Shown: one piece after another, positions 36,747-42,703 of the stretch
Layout: the number at the start of each line of letters is the position of its first letter
Numbering within the stretch: position 1 is the first letter of the stretch
DNA from: Tardiphaga sp.
Lineage (GTDB): Bacteria > Pseudomonadota > Alphaproteobacteria > Rhizobiales > Xanthobacteraceae
Length of the DNA: 42,703 nucleotides
Direction of reading: 5' to 3'
Assembly: GCF_028290495.1 (NCBI RefSeq)
Contig: NZ_JAQGJT010000116.1
Location: 1-42,703, forward strand
Made by a program: the position numbers and the translations under genes
Notes under the pieces: model-generated
Told to the model about the DNA's origin: nothing
Databases searched by the model: none
Seen by the model: the letters and a program-made list of their open reading frames with translations, nothing else

Positions 36747-37583
36747 TTAATTTCCCTGAAACACCGGCTTTTGCTTGTTGGCGAAGGCGTGGAAGGCGCG
36801 GGCGAAATCCTCGGTGGTCATGCACAGCGCCTGCGCCACCGCCTCGGCCTCGATCGCCTCATCCACCGACATCGCCCATTCCATCGCCAGCATCCGCTTG
36901 GTCATGGTGTTGGCGAAGGTCGGGCCTTCCGAAATCTGTTTGGCGAGCAGTTGCGCCTGCGCCAGCACCTCATCGGGTGCAACGACGCGGCTGAAGAAGC
37001 CCCAGCGCTCGCCCTCCTCGGCGGTCATGAAGCGGCCCGTATAGAGCAACTCCGAGGCGCGCGACTGGCCGATGATGCGCGGCAGGATCGCGCAAGCGCC
37101 CATGTCGCAGCCGGCGAGGCCCACCTTGTTGAACAGGAAGCCGACCTTGGCGCCGGTGGCGGCAATCCGAAGATCAGAGGCCATCGCCATGATCGCCCCG
37201 GCGCCGGCGCAGATGCCTTCGACGGCTGCAATCACCGGCTGCGGGCAGCCGCGCATCGCCTTGACGAGATCGCCGGTCATGCGCGTGAAGGCGGTGAGAT
37301 CCTTGGTGTTCATCTCGACCAGCGGCCCGATGATCTCGAACACGTCACCGCCCGACGAAAAATTGCCGCCGGCGCCGGTGACGACAATGGTCTTCACGTC
37401 GTCATCCATCGCGCAGGCGCGGAAGAAGTCGGTGAGTTCGCGGTAGCTCTGAAAGGTCAGCGGGTTCTTCCGCTCTGGCCGGTTCAGCGTCACGGTCGCG
37501 ATACCATCGACCACCGCCAGCAGGAAATGCTGCGGTTTGTAGTCGATCAGCGGCAGCGTGACGGGGTTGGCGAACTTCTGCAT
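36747..37583 (-). CDS. Enoyl-CoA hydratase family protein (pathway member)
   Basis: A 278-residue crotonase-fold protein starting [20 protein letters not shown]. The oxyanion segments are [13 protein letters not shown] and [18 protein letters not shown]. At the second catalytic acid the sequence is [15 protein letters not shown], with Asp instead of the usual Glu, so the reaction may differ from plain hydration. It is 46 bp downstream of the SDR gene and probably in one unit with it. It would act on the alicyclic CoA product of the monooxygenase fusion. Confidence 0.88.
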   Translation of the reverse strand: MQKFANPVTLPLIDYKPQHFLLAVVDGIATVTLNRPERKNPLTFQSYRELTDFFRACAMDDDVKTIVVTGAGGNFSSGGDVFEIIGPLVEMNTKDLTAFTRMTGDLVKAMRGCPQPVIAAVEGICAGAGAIMAMASDLRIAATGAKVGFLFNKVGLAGCDMGACAILPRIIGQSRASELLYTGRFMTAEEGERWGFFSRVVAPDEVLAQAQLLAKQISEGPTFANTMTKRMLAMEWAMSVDEAIEAEAVAQALCMTTEDFARAFHAFANKQKPVFQGN

Positions 37584-37629
37584 GGGAGCTCCCTGTAGTC
37601 TGTTGTTCGTTGGTCTTGAATGCGCTGGA

Positions 37630-38388
37630 TCAAATCTCGCCGCCGGCCACCACCAGGCTCTGCCCGGTGATCGCGCTAGCGCCCGGCCCGCACAGATACA
37701 AAACGGCATCAGCGACTTCGGCCGGCGTCACCAGACGGCCTTGCGGATTGTGCTTCGCCAGTTCTGCAACGGCCTGCTCGCGCGTGCGGCCGGTCTTGCC
37801 CATGATATTGTCAATGCTGCCTTCCAGAAGATCGGTCTCGGTAAAGCCCGGGCAGACCGCATTCACGGTAACGCCCTTGGTCGCCACTTCCAGCGCCAGC
37901 GAGCGCACCAGTCCGATCACGGCGTGCTTGGCAGCGGCATAGGCGGTCACGTAGCCGTAGCCCTTGAGACCCGCTGTGGAGGCAATCGCGACAATGCGGC
38001 CGCGCTTGCGCGCAACCATGCCGGGCAGCACCGCCTGCGCGGCATACACCACGCCCAGGAAATTGACGTCCATCATACGCTGAAACAGCGCCGCATCGGA
38101 GCGGCCGAACGGCGCGGATTCCGCAGCCCCGGCATTGGCGACCAGGATATCGATCGGGGCGCGCTTTGCGGCTTCCGCAATGGCTTCTGTCAGGGCTGCC
38201 TGATCGGAGACGTCGGCGGCGATGGCGTGATGCGCATCGCCGGCAACGATCACTTCATTCAGCGTATCCAGCTTGCGGCCCATGATCGTCACCGTCGCGC
38301 CGGCCTGCACCAGCGACGCCGCGATGGCGCGGCCGATGCCACGTCCGCCGCCGGTGACCAGCGCATGGAAGCCTGACAAAGTGGACAT
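37630..38388 (-). CDS. Short-chain dehydrogenase (probable 3-hydroxyacyl-CoA dehydrogenase)
   Basis: A 252-residue SDR with nucleotide motif [10 protein letters not shown] (12-21), NAG (85-87) and catalytic Ser137, Tyr150 and Lys154 (YAAAK). It ends SLVVAGGEI. It is in one unit with the enoyl-CoA hydratase, so oxidation of a 3-hydroxyacyl-CoA ring intermediate is likely. Operator D lies 40-53 bp before its ATG. Confidence 0.9.
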   Translation of the reverse strand: MSTLSGFHALVTGGGRGIGRAIAASLVQAGATVTIMGRKLDTLNEVIVAGDAHHAIAADVSDQAALTEAIAEAAKRAPIDILVANAGAAESAPFGRSDAALFQRMMDVNFLGVVYAAQAVLPGMVARKRGRIVAIASTAGLKGYGYVTAYAAAKHAVIGLVRSLALEVATKGVTVNAVCPGFTETDLLEGSIDNIMGKTGRTREQAVAELAKHNPQGRLVTPAEVADAVLYLCGPGASAITGQSLVVAGGEI

Positions 38389-38427
38389 TCCGCAGTCTCC
38401 ATCAACGCCGAACAGGCTTTGGATATA

Positions 38428-38441
38428 TTTTAGACTTCAAG
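38428..38441. promoter_or_regulatory. MarR-type operator candidate D (SDR / cupin 2)
   Basis: TTTTA-GACT-TCAAG in the 127-bp gap between the divergent SDR and second cupin genes. It may control both. A partial repeat, CTTCA-ACCT-TCAAC, lies at about 38489-38502 near the cupin start. Confidence 0.65.
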
Positions 38442-38515
38442 CTTTTGCAACAAAGCCTTGCTTGACAGCGCATGCACCGCAGGTAGCCTTCAACCTTCAA
38501 CAGGGAGACTGATGG

Positions 38516-38965
38516 ATGACGGCGCTCGAAAAAGGCATCACGGCCAACGGCACGGGATATGCCGGCACGACATGGAATATCCTTGGCCAAGTGTATTTCC
38601 CGAAGGCTGTGACCGACTCCACCTTCGCCTTCGAGACCAACAGCGATCCCGGCCAGTTCGTCCCGGTGCACGTGCACCCGACGCAGGAAGAGTTCATCCT
38701 GGTGCAGGAAGGCACCCTCGACCTCAAGCTCGACGGCGTCTGGGTCAAGGCCCATGCCGGCGACCTCGTCCGGCTGCCGCGCGGCATTCCGCATGGTTAC
38801 TTCAACAAGTCCGACAAACCGGCACGGGCGCTGTTCTGGGTGTCGCCGGCGGCGAAGCTGGAAGCGCTGTTCAAGCAGTTGGACAACATGACCGACATCG
38901 AAGCTATCGTGAAGGTGTCAGCCGAACACGAAGTCAACTTCCTGCCGCCGGAAGCGAATGAATAG
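38516..38965 (+). CDS. Small cupin protein, paralogue 2
   Basis: A 149-residue cupin with the same metal ligands as paralogue 1 (His52, His54, Glu58 or Glu59, His93) and the shared block GDLVRLPRG-x-PHG-x-FNKSD. GGGAGA lies 7-8 nt before the ATG at 38516; an ATG at 38512 is in another frame. It is a single-gene unit ending in an intergenic repeat. The function is unknown, but two related copies in one pathway suggest work on one or two chemically similar intermediates. Confidence 0.87.
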   Translation: MTALEKGITANGTGYAGTTWNILGQVYFPKAVTDSTFAFETNSDPGQFVPVHVHPTQEEFILVQEGTLDLKLDGVWVKAHAGDLVRLPRGIPHGYFNKSDKPARALFWVSPAAKLEALFKQLDNMTDIEAIVKVSAEHEVNFLPPEANE

Positions 38966-38991
38966 CGAGCCTGAAGCCCGGCACCAGAGGC

Positions 38992-39057
38992 CGTCATGCC
39001 GGGCATCCACGCCAGCGCGCGACATCGTCATGGCCGGGACAAGCCCGGCCATGACGA
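38992..39057. repeat. Intergenic palindromic repeat (CGTCATGGCCGGG type)
   Basis: CGTCATGGCCGGG (39026-39038) pairs perfectly with CCCGGCCATGACG (39044-39056) around a 5-nt loop; a leading CGTCATGCCGGGCAT hairpin half precedes it. Same family as 9131-9213. It sits between convergent cupin 2 and acyl-CoA dehydrogenase genes. Confidence 0.75.
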
Positions 39058-39071
39058 GTTACAATTAGCTC

Positions 39072-40250
39072 TTACGAGATAGCCGCCTGCGCGGCCTTGA
39101 TCAGTTCGCGGCCGATGATGACCTTCTGGACTTCCGTCGCGCCCTCGTAGATCCGCAGCGCGCGAATTTCGCGGTACAGCTCCTCGACCTTGACGCCGGA
39201 TTGCACGCCCATGCCGCCAAAAATCTGCACGGCGCGGTCGATCACCTTTTGCGCGGCCTCGGTGGCGAACATCTTGGCCATCGCGGCTTCGCGGGTGATG
39301 CGCGGCGCGCCCTGATCCTTGGTCCAGGCCGAGCGATACACCAGCAGCGCGGAGGCATCGATGTCGGTCGCCATGTCGGCGAGGCCCGCTTGAGTGAGCT
39401 GCAGGTCGCCTAGCGTATGACCGAACATTTTTCGCGTGGCCGAGCGATGGATCGCTTCGTCGAGTGCGCGCCGGCCAAGCCCGAGCGCTGCGGCGCCGAC
39501 CGTCGAGCGAAACACGTCGAGCGTCGCCATCGCCACCTTGAAGCCCTCACCGTCCCGCCCGATGCGGTTGGCGAGCGGCACGCGACAATCCTCGAATTTC
39601 AGCGTCGCCAGCGGATGCGGCGCGATCACGTCGATGCGCTCGGAGATCGTCAGGCCCGGCGTATCGGCATCGACAACGAAGGCGCTGATGCCGCGGGCGC
39701 CGGCCTCGCCAGTGCGCACGAACACCACGTAATGATCGGCAATGCCGCCGTTGGAAATCCAGGTCTTGAGGCCGTTGATGCGCACGTGATCCGGACCATC
39801 CGGCACGGCCGACGTGGTCATCGCCGCCACGTCGGAGCCGGCATCGGGCTCCGACAGCGCAAAGGCCGCAATCGACTCGCCCTTGGCCACGCGTAGCAAA
39901 TAGCGCGCTTTCAACTCATCGGTGCCGAACAGGCTGATCGGCCCGGTGCCCAATCCCTGCATCGCAAAGGCAAAGTCGGCGAGGCCGCTGACATAGGCCA
40001 ACGTCTCGCGCACCAGACACAGCGCGCGCACGTCGAAGGTGGGGTACAGTCCGCCGTGGCTGGCGGGCACCGCCACGCGCAGCCAGCCGGCATCGCCCAA
40101 CGCCCGCACCAGTCGCTTGCACGATCCGTCGGTGTCGTGATGGTCGATCAGGGCCGGCACATTGGCCGCCGCCCATTGCGAAAGCTCCGCGGACAGCTTG
40201 CGGTGATGGTCCTCGAAAAACGGCCACGACAGAAACGATTGATCGGACAT
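39072..40250 (-). CDS. Acyl-CoA dehydrogenase
   Basis: A 392-residue flavoprotein. The FAD/substrate segment is [16 protein letters not shown], then [14 protein letters not shown], and the C-terminal catalytic Glu369 lies in IYEGATEV. It should oxidise an acyl-CoA (here an alicyclic or opened-ring CoA ester) to the enoyl-CoA, passing electrons to ETF. The ATG at 40250 follows an AGGAAA site; the frame extends to 40316. Operator E lies 33-46 bp upstream. It is divergent from the hydrolase/second dehydrogenase unit. Confidence 0.92.
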   Translation of the reverse strand: MSDQSFLSWPFFEDHHRKLSAELSQWAAANVPALIDHHDTDGSCKRLVRALGDAGWLRVAVPASHGGLYPTFDVRALCLVRETLAYVSGLADFAFAMQGLGTGPISLFGTDELKARYLLRVAKGESIAAFALSEPDAGSDVAAMTTSAVPDGPDHVRINGLKTWISNGGIADHYVVFVRTGEAGARGISAFVVDADTPGLTISERIDVIAPHPLATLKFEDCRVPLANRIGRDGEGFKVAMATLDVFRSTVGAAALGLGRRALDEAIHRSATRKMFGHTLGDLQLTQAGLADMATDIDASALLVYRSAWTKDQGAPRITREAAMAKMFATEAAQKVIDRAVQIFGGMGVQSGVKVEELYREIRALRIYEGATEVQKVIIGRELIKAAQAAIS

Positions 40251-40282
40251 GTTTGCTTTCCTGCGTTCAGGCGACGGGATTG

Positions 40283-40296
40283 TTTTAAACCTAAAG
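40283..40296. promoter_or_regulatory. MarR-type operator candidate E (acyl-CoA dehydrogenase)
   Basis: TTTTA-AACC-TAAAG, 33-46 bp before the acyl-CoA dehydrogenase ATG. Confidence 0.62.
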
Positions 40297-40382
40297 AGAT
40301 TTCGGACAAGAGCCATGGCCGCAGGTCGGCACGCTCGCGTATTGTGCGCTTAACCTGCCTGTCCGCTAGGCACCCGGGGGCC

Positions 40383-40396
40383 CTTTAAGTCTAAAA
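40383..40396. promoter_or_regulatory. MarR-type operator candidate F (hydrolase unit)
   Basis: CTTTA-AGTC-TAAAA; its complement TTTTA-GACT-TAAAG is one base from site A. It lies 68-81 bp before the hydrolase start and 100 bp from site E. Confidence 0.65.
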
Positions 40397-40463
40397 CTAT
40401 CGCTTTTCATATAATTTTACCCTGCTAGGATCGATGGCAATCCAGTCCACAGGGAGATGCGCC

Positions 40464-41291
40464 GTGACTCACTCCGCAGCCAAGACCACCACAGACGGCC
40501 GCTTCGGCTACGAGTCGGCGGGTGACCCCGCGGCCACGCCGCTGGTCTTCCTGCACGGCATCGGCGGCGCCGCGCGCGGCTGGCGCAACCAGCTCGACGC
40601 ATTCGGCGACCGCTATCATGCCGTCGCCTGGGACATGCCGGGCTATGGCGGCTCGCAGCCCCTGCCCGAAGTCAGCATCTCCAGCCTCGCCACCGCATTG
40701 AAGGATTTCCTGGCGCAGCTCGGCGCCGTCAAGCCGGTGCTGGTCGGCCATTCGATCGGCGGCATGATCGTGCAGCAGTTTCTGCTGTCCTATCCCGATC
40801 TCGCCGGCGCCGCAGTGCTGGCGCAGACCAGTTCGGCATTCGGCAGTTCCGACGGCGAGTGGCAGAAGAATTTCATCGAGGCCCGGCTCGGCCCGCTTGA
40901 CCGCGGCGAGACCATGGCGTCGATGGCGCCGAAGCTGGTGCAGGACCTGCTCGGTGATGAACCCAGTGAAGCCGGCGTAGCTTTGGCGCGCGATTGCATG
41001 GCTTCGGTGAAACCGGAGACCTATCGCGCCTCGATGAAATCGATGATCGGCTTCGACCTTCGCAAGAACCTCGCCGACATCGCGGTGCCGACGCTGCTGC
41101 TGTCGGGCTCCAGGGATAACAATGCACCGGCCAAGACGATGGCGAAGATGGCGACCTTCGTAAAGGGCTCGACCTATGTCGAACTCGAAGGCGTCGGCCA
41201 TCTCGTCAACATGGAACGGCCCAACGAATTCAACGAAGTGCTGGGCAACTTCCTGTCCACCAGTCATGAAGTTTCGGGAACCTCCTCATGA
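40464..41291 (+). CDS. Alpha/beta-fold hydrolase (pathway member)
   Basis: A 275-residue hydrolase with oxyanion segment FLHGIGGAARGW, Ser97 in GHSIGG, Asp in SGSRDNNAP and His in GVGHLVNMERP. GTG at 40464 is chosen because GGGAG lies 7 nt before it; an ATG at 40434 would place that site inside the gene. It overlaps the next acyl-CoA dehydrogenase-like gene by 4 bp (ATGA). It could split a C-C bond (as meta-cleavage hydrolases do), a lactone or a CoA thioester; sequence alone does not decide. Confidence 0.88.
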   Translation: MTHSAAKTTTDGRFGYESAGDPAATPLVFLHGIGGAARGWRNQLDAFGDRYHAVAWDMPGYGGSQPLPEVSISSLATALKDFLAQLGAVKPVLVGHSIGGMIVQQFLLSYPDLAGAAVLAQTSSAFGSSDGEWQKNFIEARLGPLDRGETMASMAPKLVQDLLGDEPSEAGVALARDCMASVKPETYRASMKSMIGFDLRKNLADIAVPTLLLSGSRDNNAPAKTMAKMATFVKGSTYVELEGVGHLVNMERPNEFNEVLGNFLSTSHEVSGTSS

Positions 41292-42568
41292 CCATGCCGG
41301 CCAAACTCGACCTCGACGCCATCGTACTCGACAAACCGATCTTCGACGCCAAGGCCTACGGCCTGACTGACGAACAGGCGGAGATCATGACCCGGGCGCG
41401 CACGCTCGGGCAGACCGTGTTCGCCGGCCGTGCGCCGGTCTGGGACAGGGAAGCGACCTTCCCGGCGGAGAACTACAAGGATCTGCATCAAGCCGGCCTG
41501 CTCGGCATTGCGATCCCGAAAGTTCACGGCGGGCTCGGCGCGGGCTACCAGACCTACGCGATGACCGCCGCCGAGATCGGTCGCTATTGCGGCGCCACCG
41601 CGCTGACCTGGAACATGCATGTCTGCTCAACGCTGTGGTCCGGCCCGCTGGCCGACGACCTCGAGATGGACGAGCCCACCCGCGCCGATCAGGAGCGCCG
41701 CCGCGCCATCCACTACAAGCGCATCATTGAGGACGGCGCGATCTATTCGCAGCCATTCTCCGAAGGCGGCGCGGCGGCCGCGGGCGGCGTCGCGTTCGGC
41801 ACCGAGGCGAAGCCGGTCGAGGGCGGCTGGCTGGTCAACGGCAAGAAGATCTTTGCATCGCTGGCCGGCCACGCCAACTATTACGGCGTGCTGTGCACCG
41901 AGGTGGCCGAAGGCGAGAAAGCCTCCCGCCGCAACACGCTGTATCTCGCAGTCCCCGCCGACGCGCCGGGCGTCGCGGTGGTTGGCGACTGGGATCCCTT
42001 GGGCATGCGCGGCACGGTTTCGCGCACGCTGCTGTTCAAGGATGTCTTCGTGCCGTTTGACGCGGCGCTGATGCCGCGCGGCGTGTATTTCCAGGCGGCA
42101 ATGCGCTGGCCGCACATGTTCCTGACGCTGTCGCCGACCTATGTCGGTCTGGCGCAGGCGGCCTATGATTTCACCATCAGATATCTGCGCGGCGAAGTGC
42201 CGGGCATGCCGCCGGTCAAGCGCCGGATGTATCCGACCAAGCAGATCGCGGTGGCGCAGATGCAAATAAAACTGGAGCAGATCAAGGCGATCTGGTTTCA
42301 GGCGGTCACCGAAGCCGGCCCCAATCCCAGCAAGGAGCAGGTGCTGCGCGCCTACGCCGCGCAATACTCCGCGATGGAAGGCGCCAATGAGATCGCGACG
42401 CTGGCGATCCGCACCTGCGGCGGCCAGGCCATGCTGAAGAGCCTGCCGCTCGAGCGCATCTACCGCGACAGCCGCTGCGGCTCGCTCATGCTGCCGTGGA
42501 CGGCCGAAATCTGCCTCGACCGGCTCGGGCGCGAGACCTTGTATGAGCCGGGCGAAACTGACGAGTGA
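41288..42568 (+). CDS. Acyl-CoA dehydrogenase-like flavoprotein with altered active site
   Basis: A 426-residue protein with the acyl-CoA dehydrogenase fold: an N-terminal helical part, SQPFSEGGAAAAGGVAF in place of the usual SEPxAGSD segment, GWLVNGKKIFASLAGHANYY, and a C-terminal RTCGGQAMLKSLPLERIYRD. After YRDSR the canonical EGT catalytic-base segment is replaced by CGSLMLPWTAE, so the usual Glu is missing. It may be a flavin monooxygenase of the DszC/HsaA kind or use another base. It is coupled to the hydrolase by an ATGA overlap. Confidence 0.85.
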   Translation: MTMPAKLDLDAIVLDKPIFDAKAYGLTDEQAEIMTRARTLGQTVFAGRAPVWDREATFPAENYKDLHQAGLLGIAIPKVHGGLGAGYQTYAMTAAEIGRYCGATALTWNMHVCSTLWSGPLADDLEMDEPTRADQERRRAIHYKRIIEDGAIYSQPFSEGGAAAAGGVAFGTEAKPVEGGWLVNGKKIFASLAGHANYYGVLCTEVAEGEKASRRNTLYLAVPADAPGVAVVGDWDPLGMRGTVSRTLLFKDVFVPFDAALMPRGVYFQAAMRWPHMFLTLSPTYVGLAQAAYDFTIRYLRGEVPGMPPVKRRMYPTKQIAVAQMQIKLEQIKAIWFQAVTEAGPNPSKEQVLRAYAAQYSAMEGANEIATLAIRTCGGQAMLKSLPLERIYRDSRCGSLMLPWTAEICLDRLGRETLYEPGETDE

Positions 42569-42682
42569 TGATGGCCCGGGAAGTGTCCGTCGCCGGTGCG
42601 CGCGCAAGGCGCACCGCCGTGACGCGCCGCAGGTGCGTGGCGTCGACGCTCCCAGGCGTCGCGAATTGAGCCCGGCACCGTT

Positions 42683-42703
42683 ATGGACCTCTCCGATCTC
42701 ATC
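42683..42703 (+). CDS. Possible start of the next gene (cut by window end)
   Basis: An ATG at 42683 opens a frame (MDLSDLI) running off the window. There is no clear ribosome-binding site. The 114 bp before it hold a short GC-rich palindromic stretch but nothing else I can name. This is only a suggestion. Confidence 0.2.

Overview
The window is about 42.7 kb of GC-rich, densely coding DNA with no rRNA, tRNA, CRISPR array, phage or insertion sequence that I could recognise. Codon use, protein families and several mirror-image intergenic repeats point to an alphaproteobacterium of the Bradyrhizobium / Rhodopseudomonas / Afipia group (Nitrobacteraceae). This assignment is inference from the sequence alone.

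Layout. (1) 1-9.1 kb is a housekeeping or envelope segment: the 3' end of a 2-hydroxyacid dehydrogenase, a secreted L,D-transpeptidase, a membrane-anchored Pro/Ala-rich protein, a short SDR-dehydrogenase remnant, a mercaptopyruvate sulfurtransferase, a single-domain rhodanese overlapping a CoxE-type VWA protein, a PAS-GGDEF diguanylate cyclase and a MoxR-type ATPase. (2) 9.2-12.2 kb is a vanillate O-demethylase operon, vanA - GntR regulator - vanB, preceded by a strong terminator and twin GTATAC operator candidates. (3) 12.3-23.3 kb is a mixed segment: GNAT acetyltransferase, SMP-30 lactonase-like protein, enoyl-CoA hydratase, an orphan branched-chain-type ABC binding protein, a bicupin, a GST, an intracellular PHB depolymerase, an MFS transporter divergent from an AraC regulator, and a tiny MXKDX-repeat secreted protein. 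(4) 23.4-42.6 kb is a coherent aromatic-acid catabolic island.

The island reads best as an aerobic CoA-thioester route for 2-aminobenzoate (anthranilate) or a close relative such as salicylate. It contains an aryl-CoA ligase with a RidA-like protein, a MarR regulator overlapping a kynurenine-formamidase-like hydrolase, a complete five-part HAAT/Liv ABC importer, two paralogous small cupins, a separate class A flavin monooxygenase, the two-domain flavin monooxygenase / Old Yellow Enzyme fusion typical of 2-aminobenzoyl-CoA (or salicylyl-CoA) attack, and beta-oxidation enzymes (enoyl-CoA hydratase, SDR, two acyl-CoA dehydrogenase-like proteins, an alpha/beta hydrolase). No thiolase is present in the window.

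The main discovery-type observation is a 14-bp inverted-repeat element, YTTTR-N4-TNAAR, found seven times. All seven copies lie in intergenic promoter regions of the island: before the ligase, marR (two copies between marR and the ABC operon), the monooxygenase fusion, the SDR/cupin pair and both sides of the acyl-CoA dehydrogenase/hydrolase pair. It probably marks the MarR regulon and ties the separate operons into one pathway.
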